Assembly: GCA_033239525.1 (NCBI GenBank) | Contig: BSYO01000006.1 | Span: forward strand, 13,965,319 to 14,029,318 | Source of the DNA: Nepenthes gracilis | Lineage: Eukaryota; Streptophyta; Magnoliopsida; Caryophyllales; Nepenthaceae | DNA: 64,000 nucleotides | Direction of reading: 5' to 3' | In this document: one piece after another, positions 44,270 through 54,722 of the stretch | Numbering within the stretch: position 1 is the stretch's first letter | How the letters are laid out: every line of letters starts with the position of its first letter | Made by a program: the position numbers and the translations under genes | Notes under the pieces: generated by a model | What the model was told of the DNA's origin: nothing | What the model saw: the letters and a program-made list of their open reading frames with translations, nothing else | Database searches by the model: none

Positions 44270-44770
44270 TTATCTGGTCAGCGCATGTTGACCGGAAAAT
44301 GTAATAAGAAATGCAATCCAGTCAACGCATGTTGACCGAAAAGCTGAGGAAAAGACAAAATAAAGTATGAAGGAAAGCGTAATCTGGTCAAGACATGTTG
44401 ACCGAAAAGCATGAGGAGGAGGCAAAATCCGGTCAACACGTGTTGATCGGAAATCATGAAGGGAAAAATGAGACATAATCGGTCAACGCCAGTTGACCGG
44501 AAATAATGAGGAGGCCGAAGTGGCCTTGAAGCCGAAGTGCATTGTGTGAAATGAGGCCGAAGTGGCCTTGAAGGCCGGAGTGACTTTGTGTGATGGTGAG
44601 GCCGGAGTAGAATTGTGGGTGCAGGGACAAGAAATCCGAAGTTGATGAAGAAATGGAAGCCGAAGTTGATGATTGATTGATGGCCAAGGCATGATGGACG
44701 GAGCAGTTAGTGAAAGAATAATGGCCGGAGTGAGGAGAGAAGCGTAATCCGATCAACGCATGTTGACTGG
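44270..44770. promoter_or_regulatory. Cluster of W-box palindromes in solo LTR U3
   Basis: Imperfect copies of CCGGTCAACGCATGTTGACC begin at about 44276, 44318, 44383, 44431, 44477 and 44747. Each has inverted TTGAC cores 4-6 bp apart. They lie upstream of the presumed TATA at 44999, with one further single TTGACC at 44962. Confidence 0.6.
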
Positions 44771-45289
44771 AAAGGATGAAGGAAAACGTGCAGGTGAGAA
44801 GGAGACCGAAAAATGTGGAGAGAAGTCAAAGAAGAATTGACCGCCTGATTGATTGGCGTGATGACTAATGATGAAAACTATGCCTGAATAAGTAACCAAC
44901 TCCCAACCATCCCACTGACCTTCCAGAAAGGCAAGGGGAACAAGCAAAGAAGTATAAGCTGTTGACCTGCCCTATCTACTACCACCAACCCCAATGTCTA
45001 TAAGTAATGACCTCAGAAATTAGGATAGAAAGCGGGGGGGCAAACGATTGAGTAAAGGCGCTAAGAACTGCGAGCCAGAACCATGTAAGAGGTTCATAGA
45101 TCCAATTCAGGCAAGCGTACTCTCTGTTTTAAGATCATGATTTGATGCAAAAATACTCACCTTTGTCTTAAGATCATCTTGATTTAACGCAAGTACATGC
45201 ATGTTTGCAGTGCAAGTATATCTGATTTTTGATGAGCTTATGTAACGGTGTGTACGATATCTGTTCTGATCATTAACTTAAAGAAGAAT

Positions 45290-46160
45290 CTCTGTTAACC
45301 TCATGTCTAAAAGAAGTCCAGTCTTCCCTTAAGCCGAAATCAAGTCTGACCCTTGTGTGAGAAAAAAAGAAGTCCGTCTTCCCTTAGTGTAAAAGAAGTT
45401 TGGTCTTCACTTAAGTCGAAATCAAGTCCAACTTTCGTTTGAGGAAAAAGAAGTCCGTCTTCCCTTAGTGTAAAAGAAGTCCGGCCTTCCCTTAAGCCTA
45501 ATCAAGTTCGGCCTCCACCTTGAGCATGAAATTGAAATCGGCCTTCCCTTGGTAAGAAAATAAAATCAGCCTCCTTTGTAAGAAAATGAAATCGGCCACC
45601 CTTGGGGCAAGAAATCCAAACCGGCCAATAAGTGTGATTAAAATCGGCCATGTGTGCCGAGAAAATTGAACGGGCCTTAAAGCATGTTTGAAATCAGAAT
45701 TTGTCTCATAAATATGAAACCGGCATTTGTATGTTTCTTGAAACTGGCATTGCACTGTGATTTTGAAACCGGCATTTGTATGTATTTTGAAACTGGCATT
45801 ACATTGTGATTTTGAAATCGACATTGGTATGTATTTTGAAATCGACAATTGCACTGTGATTTGCGAAACTGAATGATTTGATGGTCGAGAGTTGCAGGAC
45901 CTTAAATGTTTCCGTTTGATTGAGTCACGACTACGGACCTTAAACGTAGCGTTGTTAGATTCAGAGGGTCGAGAGCTGCAGACCTTAAATGCTGCCGTTG
46001 ATTTGGGTCATGACTACGGACCTCAAATGTAGCGTTATTGATTCAGAGTGTCGAGAGCTTCAGACCTTAAATGCTGCCGTTTGATTTGGGTCATGACTAC
46101 GGATCTTAAATGTAGCGTTATGGTGAGTAGCTGCAGACCTTAAATGTAGCCGATTTTTGA
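45290..46160. repeat. Three short tandem arrays inside the solo LTR
   Basis: (i) AAGAAGTCC(A/G)GTCTTCCCTT units at about 45310-45510. (ii) GAAA(C/T)CGGC(A/C)TT... units at about 45530-45860. (iii) Three units of 82-84 bp starting GTCGAGAG at 45884, 45968 and 46050, each with GACCTTAAATG and GACTACGGA. An (AAAT)n run lies near 46475-46493. Confidence 0.75.
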
Positions 46161-46880
46161 CAGAAAAGAATTTGGAAATAGAAGCATGTTTTGGAAGTCA
46201 AATTGCATGAAAATGACTTTGGAAACCATTTGCATCGACTCCCGCCATGTTTTATGAAACTGCACATATATATGCCTCTATTGCATTATGCCTGTTCGTC
46301 ACGGTTTATGACTATGCATGATTTCTGCATGAGAGTACCTTGCTGGGCCTTGTAGCTCACTCTTACTATTTTTTAGATGACGTTGATGACGAGTTTATGC
46401 CTGATGAAAAAGAGTGAAGTCTAAAGAGACTAGATAGGCAGGATAGCTGGCCGGAATATTAAGCAGCAAAGCAAAATAAATAAATAAATAAATAATTGAT
46501 GTTTTCTCTTTTGATGTTTTGGGTCAGATTTGCATATGACCTCTATTGTTAGAAGTCTATGAATATTAGTATGCTTCCGTATGATGTTGTGTTTTGAGTA
46601 AATTGTGATTCCTAGTGGCATCTTAGTTTGTTTTGGGACCTTCATGTCCGACCGACCTCTTCATTGGCCGGTCATCTAAGAACCTAAAACTTTGGAGGCC
46701 AACTCAAGGAGTTCGGCCTTAAGCGATCCTGTGCACGCGTCGTGTTGATAAAAAAAAAGTGTTGACAAAAAAAAAAGAAAAGAAAAATTTTGAAGTCCAC
46801 CCTTTTTAACCAATGTGTATGATCTGTTTAGATCGACGAGCAGCCGCATGCGGTGGAATGTGTCGGTCCGTCACAGTAGT

Positions 46881-46930
46881 CAGATACCAAACGAGGAGAT
46901 TGGACCTTTGGGATCAGGCTAATAATCATG
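46881..46930 (-). pseudogene. LINE-D, short continuation past the solo LTR
   Basis: GAGATTGGACCTTTGGGATC and AGGCTAATAATCATGG align (minus strand) with the LINE segment that precedes the RT fingers in LINE-B (about 61310-61350). Homology fades by about 46930, so the LINE is 5'-truncated there. Confidence 0.65.
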
Positions 46931-47979
46931 GCGGTACTCCACCGGCCGGATCGGTGAGTAAATTGGCAATAAATTACACAATCCTTGGGCTTAAGTCACA
47001 GGTATTACATTTTCCATGGTTTGGATGGGTAAGGAGACTAAAATACCCGATGATAATCGAAAAACATCGAAAGAGGAAAGTTAGTGAGTATGAGAACACT
47101 TGCCTTGATGCATATTACCACTTTTATAACTAGCTCTCGGACGGATTCGAACTCCACGGGTTCGATCTCCTCCTTCCTCTCTCTAGAATCGGCACCCTCT
47201 CTCTCTCTAGAAAGTTTTGGAACATGAAAAAATAAAATCGCAAAGCAGCACGCAGCTTTAAAACCGGCTAGCACAGACAAGTCTGGATTCTGTGCTCTCC
47301 ATTAGCTCGAGCCCACGGAGGGCGTGGGTCAGGCCCATAGCAAGCCCCACTTTGTGTTTTTACCTTTTAGGACCTGTTTTGACCATTCTAATCCAATCTT
47401 TCACATCCTTGGACCTTACTTTTAATTATATAACCTTAATAAGTCATGATTATTATAATTTTAAATCCAAAATCTTATTCACGAATTAATATTTCACGGC
47501 TTACAATTTTCGTTCCCGATTTACCAATTCCGGCTCTTTGAACTTTTCTCACCGTCCTTGCCCTGTCCCGCCTCTCTAGTTTTCTTACCGGTGCCCATGG
47601 CGTAGCACCACCGCTCCCCTCCTACTCTACTTCCAAGGTCACCCTCCCTCACCTTAACTCCTGGCCATCCGTCGACCTTCTTTCCCATATTTTTCGAACC
47701 CTATTTCCTTCAAAATATGTTTCTCCCTCTCACTCTCGTCCGTCTACCCCTTGGTGTGCAACCACGTCGGCCTCATTATCTCCCCCCAATGGCTCCCTCC
47801 CTCTCCGACAGTGATTACTCGCCCATTTGAGCCTCCCGTCGGGTTTCTTCAAAGCTCAGAGCCCTAATCTCCGCTAGCGCCCTGTCTCCGGCCATCCTCT
47901 TGGTACCGCCGATTGCCCCCCGGCATCTCGTGGTCCTCGGTGGTGAAAAAGAATACCCCTGGAGGTAAGTCTTCACTTA
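46931..47979. other. Unassigned region, possibly low-copy
   Basis: I see none of the recurring LINE, HL or LTR motifs. It contains CT-rich stretches (47150-47230, 47560-47800), AT-rich DNA (47400-47500) and a GGAGGTAAGT sequence at 47961-47970 that resembles a splice donor following a CT-rich leader. Short frames exist but none resembles a known protein. It could be a gene leader or the end of an unrelated element. Confidence 0.3.
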
Positions 47980-48150
47980 AATGCACATATATACATATAT
48001 ATATTTTTTGTTATATATAAATCTATATATTTTTTTTCTTTTTCTTCTTTCCCAAAAAGAAATTAATATTTTATGTTTTATATATATATATGCATATATT
48101 TTTACATATATACATATATATATATATATTTTTTTTTTCTTTCCTTATTT
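47980..48150. repeat. (TA)/(CATATA) low-complexity tract
   Basis: Runs of ATATATACATATATATA and T-tracts with no coding potential. Confidence 0.8.
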
Positions 48151-50311
48151 GCTTTTATTTTGTTGTTTTTTCTCTGTGTTTGGTGGTTGCTGGACCTCTT
48201 ATTGCTCATGAGGTTTGTGGCGCTGGGGTTTGTGCCTCGTGGTGGTTTGCTGCTGTTGATTAGCCGATTCTGGCTCCTTGGTGCATTCCATGTTTTTGAC
48301 CCCGCTGGCTGCCCCTTTCTTTGTAGTCCTTAGCTTCCTTCGAGTTTTTTCCCTCCTCTAGAGGTTTGGTTCCAAAAAAAAAAAAAAACCTTTTGGTGCC
48401 TTTCCATTGGCATTTTTTCCTTTCCTTGGACTCTGATTATCTCTCTTTCGGAGTCCAGGATCAAATAAAAAAAAATGAAGTCTTGTCCCCTTTTTTTCTA
48501 TTGTCTCGGTATGTTTCCTTCTGTTGGGGGTTTTCTGGTCATGCTTTGGTTATTCCAATGCTATAATAGTGGCTGTGAATGTGTAATGTTTTGACAATAT
48601 TTTCCTATTTTGCTCTATCCTGGGAGTGCTGAAGCTGTTTCAATCAAAGATGCTGTCACATTTTGTCTTTGAGCTGGTAGTTCGTGTAGCTGGAAAGGGA
48701 ATCGATGTTGTGGAGTTTGATGTAGGCTGGTTTGTGTATGCTGCTGGTGCTTTGGATCGATTCATATCATTTTGTCAGGAGCTTTGGACTTTTGTTCTGG
48801 ACCATGTTCTGTTGAATGCCGATTCCATACTGGGCTATATGGAATCTATCATCATGTCGAGGAAGTCGGGCAGCTAGTTCAGCTGATTGGGCCAGGTGCA
48901 TTGTCCTTGCTGGTTAAACATTTGTTTTCTTGGCACAGTGGTTGTATGTCCTGGTGCAATGCTGAATGAAGATTGTTGCTGTCAGCATCCCTCTGCACTG
49001 CTCTCTAAGGTGTTGCTTGCAATGTTGCCTTGCGTGCTGCATTTTTCTGAGGCTAGAGGCTAGAGGCTAGAGCTCGGTGTTGCTTTACTAAGGATTGCAT
49101 CGGTTGAAATGCATCTGCCTGAAGTTCTGTTTGGATGTTGGTGCTTTGTATGTTGCATTTGTCTGAGTAGATGTTGCGGGGTATTCTGGTAGGTCACCTG
49201 TGAACAAGTCCCCGGCTGTTTATCTGCAATGCTCAAAGCTGCCAACTGAGTTATGGGTGCTGCTCCTGGCTTTGCATTGAGGAATTGTATGTTGCATTGG
49301 GCAAATCATTTCCGGGTTGTACTGGGTGCGGATCTTGTGTATTGATCTGATGAAGTGCGTTGCTTTTTGGTGTGGTGGTGTAACTTGATGGTTGCTACAC
49401 TGTTGTGGAATATTATGATGCGCCGATGGTTGCCTGCAAAGAGGATGTGTTAACAGCAATAGCCTGAGGTTGGCATTGAGCCTGTGGTCTATTATATCCG
49501 TAGACCATGGTTATTTTCTGATGCTTGCTTGTCCTGATGGGCGTGTGTTGCCGCAACATTGATGGTGGCCAGTGCCTGGTCTGTTGCAGAATACTTCGGG
49601 ATAAGCTGCTGGGTTCGAGGTGCAGTTGGGATGTGGTTTGTGTGTTGCAAATTTCCGGGATGGGATTAAAGTGCCCTCTGACTGGTATCTGGAGCCCCTG
49701 CCTTCAGCTGTAATCAGAATTATTAGATCATGCAAGTTGGACTGGGGGTTTCTACTATATTAGTCTGCATAACTATTGGCAGCTCCCTTGTTTCTCAAAT
49801 CTGTTCCTGGATTACATTTCCGTGGTGGGGTTTTTAGCTGGACGTGTTTACTTGAGTGTGGAATGGAGCTGGCTCTTGCTGGAGCTTTTGCTGGATGACT
49901 TATTCGGCCAAAGTGCTGTGGGTGTTACTTCTGCACTAGTTTTATGTTGCTGCACAATTCTTGGTTGCTGCATCTTCTTTTGATGCTGCTGTAGCCGGCC
50001 GCGGTCTAATCCTTTGATCTCTGTTGGAGCTGGAATACTGCTGCCCATGAAATGGAGGCCTCGCTGCCTGTGGTGGTGCTGACTTGCTGGTTGTTGGCAA
50101 TCAATCCTTTTTCTGCTCCATTTCATTTTTTGATTTTTCTGTAGAACGTTGTCCTCCTAGAGGCTTTTCATGTATTTTGATGTACCGTTTGCTCGGGGAA
50201 TGCCCTAGCATTTCATGTTTTAAATCCAAGTCAAAATACTTGGAGATAAAATATTGATTTTGTAATTTTTTTCTCCCATTAATCCAAAATACTTACTTAC
50301 CAAAAAAAAAA
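48151..50311 (+). mobile_element. HL element 3' region, ORF1-less
   Basis: The TGCTG-rich body ends with the full HL 3' module: CCTCCTAGAGG at about 50154, CGGGGAATGCCC at about 50195, hairpin 50214-50253, ACTTACTTACC plus A to 50311. No 5' leader or ORF1 was recognised; the left boundary is approximate. Confidence 0.65.
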
Positions 50312-51155
50312 TTTCTATCCTCCAAATGTTTCCGATGTGGAGAACATAAATCTGTCCCCCTCGTTCGAAGTTATCCAACAGGGAGAGGATTTATGGTGAG
50401 ATACCCTGGTTGGATATTTTGTTGAAAATCCCATTCATTATAACGCTGTTAATAATATTACTAGGAAAATTTGGGATCGTTTTGAGCTTCAACATGTGGC
50501 AGTGAATGATATGGGTTTTTTCTTTTTTCACTTCTCCTCCATGAAAATGCTCGACAAATGCCTAGCTAGTGGCCCATGGTCTATTGCAGGTCATCCCTTT
50601 TTTCTTAAGAAATGGAAACCAGGTATGGTCCTGTCTAGAGAGGAGCACAAATCTTTTCCCACTTGGGTTACAATGACTGGAGTCCTTGTTGAATTTTGGA
50701 CACCTCTTGGTTTGAGCTGGATCACAAGCACTGTGGGGAAGCCAATACAATTAGACCTTGTCACTGAAAGACTTAAACGAATGGGATTTGCTAGGGTTTG
50801 TGTTGAAGTGGAGCCTGATGCCCACTTGCCCGACTCTGTGAAGATTCAGTCAAGTTGCCACGATGAGCAATCGGATAGTCAACTCATTGAAATCAAATTT
50901 AATTACCAATGGAAGCCTCCGAGGCGTACTCCAACTGGAAAGAATGGGGTTACAGCTCCCTTAACCAAATCTTTGTGGATTCCTAAGGCTGTGGGTAAAC
51001 CCCATGTGAGCCCCCTCTCCCCTCCTAAATTGTCGTCTCGCCAGAAAGCCCGTGCTATTGCTGCCTCCCTCACAGGAGGTACTGATCAAAAGGCTCATTC
51101 TACATCCAACACCGTCAATGTCCTTCAGGAGCCCACTCCGATTGTCCCAATCTAG
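50312..51155 (+). CDS. DUF4283 ORF1 of a LINE/HL-type element
   Basis: The frame is open from 50400 to a TAG at 51153-51155, and extends upstream in the same frame to about 50318 but for one TGA at 50397-50399 (a Trp position in homologues). Order: INLSPSFEVIQQGEDLW, NAVNNITRKIWDRFEL, then DUF4283 (about 50495-50830: FFFFHFSSMKMLDKCLASGP, FFLKKWKPGMVLSREEHKSF, VEFWTPLGLSWITS, VGKPIQLD, FARVCVEV). YQWKPPR marks where a CCHC knuckle normally follows, but no cysteines are present. A basic Ser/Pro-rich C-terminus (PLSPPKLSSRQKARAIAASL) ends it. This is the best-preserved DUF4283 in the window. Nucleic-acid binding is inferred from the family. No native ATG is evident. Confidence 0.78.
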
Positions 51156-52147
51156 AGTGTTGAACAAGTCTCGATTTGTTTGCAGGATGGTGGTACCCTG
51201 GCCGATAGGATCCACTGCACAACTTGTTGCTGTTCCGGTTGGTGGATGCAATGAATTTGCCAGGGAGGTTTTAGGGTGCTGCCTTGAGCAGAATGGGAAG
51301 GAGGTGTCGGTTGCGGCCCTTGTCTATTCTCCTCCCGTAGGCAGTAGTACATTGCCAATTTTGGCAACTAAAATCTGCAAGCATCAGCTTTTGCAAGAAG
51401 CTCAATCCAGCTTTCATGAAGGCTTTGCTGGAGCGGACACATTCCTCTGGCTTGACCATTGGCACCCGCTGGGCCCTCTCTATGATCGGCTCAATGAGAG
51501 GATCAGGTGTATTACTGGATTGCCACTTGATGCTAAAGTTAAGGATATCATCATTAATGGAAATTGAGGTGGCCTAAACCCGTTTGATATGGAGGTTGTG
51601 GGTATTGTGGATAGTATGCCCCCTACCCCCCTGATCTTTCCCGTAGTGATGTGGCCCTTTGGACTGTTGATCACTCTGGAGTCTTCACTGCTAAATTCGC
51701 TTATGGGATCTTTCATGAGCCTAAAGAAGTGGTGGAGTGGTCTGGCCTTGTTTGGGGCCCTATGTTCATCCCGGCTCATACCTTTATTCTCTGGTTGGCT
51801 ATTCGCCACAAACTCAACACTCTGGACCGGATTAGTCATTTCCTTCACATCTCTCCGACTCTTGCTCTTTGCTCTAGGGACAGGGAAAGTCATGACCATC
51901 TCTTCTTTGACTGCCCTTTCTCCTCGACCGTCTGGAGCCTCATGCACCTTAAGGCTGGTCTAAATTGGCCTCAACCAGACTGGCACTCCAATGTCCTGTG
52001 GGCCGCCAATCATTGGAAGGGCAAAAGCCTCAAAGCCTGCTCTTTCCATCTCACTCTCACGGCCTCAATCTACTTCATCTGGATGGAGAGAAACCAACGT
52101 GTCTTTAAGGATTCTGTACGAAATGAAACCCAATTGGCCTACTAGAT
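51156..52147 (+). pseudogene. LINE ORF2 C-terminal remnant joined to ORF1 (internal deletion)
   Basis: About 220 bp after ORF1, sequence from 51400 matches the end of ORF2: GADTFLWLDHWHPLGPLYDR, a frameshift near 51570-51650, GVFTAKFAYGIFHEPKEVVE, FIPAHTFILWLAIRHKLNTL and zf-RVT (ALCSRDRESHDHLFFDCPF, about 51865-51925), ending IYFIWMERNQRVF. Endonuclease and the RT catalytic core are absent. With the ORF1 upstream this is an internally deleted LINE, or two elements joined. Confidence 0.8.
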
Positions 52148-52445
52148 TTCTGTTGCTGTGAGGGGCAAGCTGGAGACTTCCCATGTAGCTGATGCTTGTA
52201 GAGACAAATCGGTTTTGACTAGATGGATCATCCCCCTTGCAGTCCTAAGGCCGGACTACGATCGCTGGCAGACCCTACCTGCTTTTTATTGTGATGACCT
52301 GGTGCTTTGGACTCTCCCAGGGTGTTTTAGCTGGCGTCGTTCCATTTTGCTAGCTGTTCGTTTCCCATGCTGAAGTGGTTTGATTGGGTTCTGTTGAAGT
52401 GGGTTGTAGTTGCTCGAGATCTCGCACTGCTGGTCGTGGCTTTCA
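52148..52445 (+). other. LINE 3' region, unassigned end
   Basis: Contains VRGKLETSHVADACRDKSVL, like the CRDK/VRDK end of other LINE copies, then non-coding sequence up to an A-run at 52445-52454 that could be its poly(A). Confidence 0.45.
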
Positions 52446-52635
52446 AAAAAAAAATCTCTCTTTATGGGGGATCTGTGTGTCATTGGCCGGAATCATTCCT
52501 TGTCGGCCGTGTCTTGTCTGGAGCCTTGGCTACTTTAAGCTCTACTTTCGGGCCAATTTGAAGGCTTCCGTGTCTGTTGATGGGCTTCCTGCCCATTCAC
52601 CCCTTTTCCAAAAAAAAAAAACGAAAAAAAACAGA
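52446..52635 (+). mobile_element. 5'-truncated LINE 3' end
   Basis: AATTTGAAGGCTTCCGTGTC and GGGCTTCCTGCCCATTCAC match the LINE-D 3' end (minus strand, 42185-42130), followed by a composite A-tail with CG interruption. The same piece is present at 54723-54920. Confidence 0.7.
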
Positions 52636-54412
52636 CCTTTGTTTTACCCAAAGGAAATAGAAGTCATTCTTTGGGTTCTTTTCTGTCTTTTTGACTTTGG
52701 CCTTTTTGCTTTCCCTCTTTCGGGGTCTATTCCGCCTTTGGGTTTCTTTTGTCTCGGCGTCGTTATTTTTGTTTTCTCACAAGTTACATTCTTTTCTCAC
52801 CGTCTCCTCTTCTCCGGGAGATTTTTTTCCGCCTTTTCTTCCCTTTCACAAAAAAAAAAAAAAGAAGAAGATGGAGAGTGAGAGTTATCATCTCTCTTAC
52901 GATTTGTGGCTGGTAATGTCCTGTCTTTGAATGGATATAGTTTTGCGATATTTGAATATGCATTGGGTTTCCGGCGGTGGTGTACGGTATCTTCTCCTTG
53001 ATGATCTTGATGCATTTTCCATTGGGCGATATGATATCGATCTTTGGCGCCCCCAACAAGCATTCCCGGTTTTTCATTGTTTCGTTTGGTATTGCCGGCA
53101 CTGGACCGGACTTTGCCGTAGATTCATAGCTGATCTCTTGTGTGTGCTGTTTGTTGTAGCTGCAATCCCTCATATATGCTATATGGCTTTTAAATGCCGT
53201 GTTGAATTGCAACAGCTGGTGGATTTGGTTATTGGCCGGTTCTTGCTTTTTGTCTGTGTATGGCTTGCAGTTGGAAATTGCCTGTGGAGTTGTTTTCCTC
53301 CTGTTGTGTTAGGTGTTTCTATCTGATGGTGTTTATGAAGGGGATCGGTTGGTGATGGCTCGGGTATATGTGACATCCGGTGGATTCTTCTAAAAAAATG
53401 CCGATGCCACTAATGTTATGTCTGTTGCGGATGGTGTCGATCGTGTCTGGCTGATAGGCATGGTCTGGGGGGTGGAGGTGCGGGTGTGTGAATGAGCTGC
53501 AGCCCCTACTTATGCTTTCTAACGCCTGTTTTCGACGCACCTATGCTTTGTTATGATGCTTTGCTGAGTTGGTTCTCCGAGGTTGTGAATGCTGCAATTG
53601 GTTTTTTGGCGTGGAAAAATTTGGTTGCCATGATTCAGTCATGCTGATTCAAGGGTAAACTGTGGATAGTGCTGTGGATTTTGCTCGACCTTGCTTTTCT
53701 TTGGTTGATCTAGTATCTGTCTGAATCGATCGTTTGTTGGTCTCTATTGGACCAAAGTTGGATGCTGCTACTGAAAAGTGCTCGTTTGATTCATTTTGCT
53801 GCTGAGTTCTCCTCCTGAAGATGGATGTTCGTGAAATTGATCGTGCATTGCTGTTGCAGATTTTGTGTGGGTGGAATTGGTGTAGCCAGTTGCTGGGTAA
53901 AGAGGCTGGAAATGCTGATTTTGGTTCTTGGTGGCTAGATGACGCTGGAGATCAGTTGGTCTAGAGTTGGTGCAGGGAAGTGTTCACTGGCCAATTTCTC
54001 CCCTGCTTTCTGTAATTGCAGTAAAAGATGCCGGCTCCATTTTCTTGAGTAGAAAGAATAGTTTTTTGACATGAATCTGACCTCTCCTTATGGGAATTGA
54101 TGATGCAGTGGATTGGCACTATGAAATTCCTTCAATTTGTATCAGCTGCTGGCTGTCTAAAGTTGAAGATAGAGCTACGCTCCCTATCCCCATTGGAGTT
54201 TTCCTGATAAACTATTTTTTTCTTTTGCTGTGTGTTATTGGTGGGTTGCGTTGCTTGCGGCTGATTTACATGTTTTATCTAGGAGTTGTTTTTTTGGCAC
54301 TCGGGGTATGCTCTAGCTCGTTGTTCTAATTCCTAGTTGGCAAAACACTGGGACTTAGAACATCGTTTTGTAAATTTTTAATTTTTTTAATTCATTTTAC
54401 TTACTAAAAAAA
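52636..54412 (+). mobile_element. HL element 3' region (unit 1)
   Basis: The TGCTG-rich non-coding body ends with CGGGGTATGCTC at about 54303, a decayed hairpin (GTTCTAATTCCTAGTTGG../..ACTTAGAAC, 54323-54361) and TTTACTTACTAAAAAAAAA. No ORF is supported. The left boundary may be the LINE A-tail at 52632. Confidence 0.6.
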
Positions 54413-54710
54413 AATGAAGGCTTTGCTAGACTTAATGGGTGTGTGTGCAAGAAGATCAAATCAACTGTTGATCTTGATATAACACCCGATTCAATCAATC
54501 AGATCACCAGCAAATATTCCCTGGCTGATCTTGTCGATGTTGAGCCTACATCTGTAAGCCCGAGGGGTTCATCGGATGGTGATCAGCTGGGTGGGGTTCG
54601 AGGAAGCCATTGGAAAGGGTTTGCTCCTCTAGGTTCGAGATGATCTCTCCTCCGAGGAAGCTGAGGCAAATGAGGTGACCCAATGTTTTCATGCCCTCCA
54701 GTTATTCGAA
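54413..54710 (+). pseudogene. HL ORF1 N-terminal piece, cut by the duplication
   Basis: KKIKSTVDLDITPDSINQIT and SKYSLADLVDVEPTSVSPRG are followed by SDGDQLGGV, then a one-base indel. It is the same as 56678-56980 but ends at the duplication junction. Homologous to 38440-38390 on the minus strand. Confidence 0.65.
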
Positions 54711-54722
54711 ATCAAGTCGCTC

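Larger units (their letters stand above)
44190..46875 (+). mobile_element. Complete solo LTR, 2,686 bp, with 5-bp TSD
   Basis: It starts TGTAACGGCCC and ends GGTCCGTCACA, flanked by GTAGT at 44185-44189 and 46876-46880. LINE sequence is colinear across the site (…GGGGCGGTAGT / CAGATACCAAACG… against LINE-B at about 61355). TG...CA ends, 5-bp duplication and length fit a Ty3-type LTR, probably chromovirus. U3 has about six palindromic W-boxes (44270-44770), a TATAAG near 44999, and R/U5 contains several short tandem arrays (45290-46160). The absence of any internal region means the element was lost by LTR-LTR recombination. Confidence 0.93.
52446..54710. repeat. 2.27-kb tandem duplication, unit 1
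   Basis: It is repeated at 54723-56985 with a nearly constant offset of 2264-2280 bp. It comprises a LINE 3' end, an HL element and the start of an HL ORF1. The junction at 54709-54725 joins ORF1 (GAAATCAAGTCGCTCAA) to the A-run that starts the unit. Differences between units are dominated by small indels and patches around CTG/GCTG. Confidence 0.88.

Noticed and set aside
44500..46200. CRISPR-like array in the solo LTR repeats
   Set aside because: Units are adjacent and degenerate without constant spacers, and this is a plant LTR.
47981..48333. Small Tyr/Phe-rich frames in the TA tract
   Set aside because: Simple-sequence artefacts.
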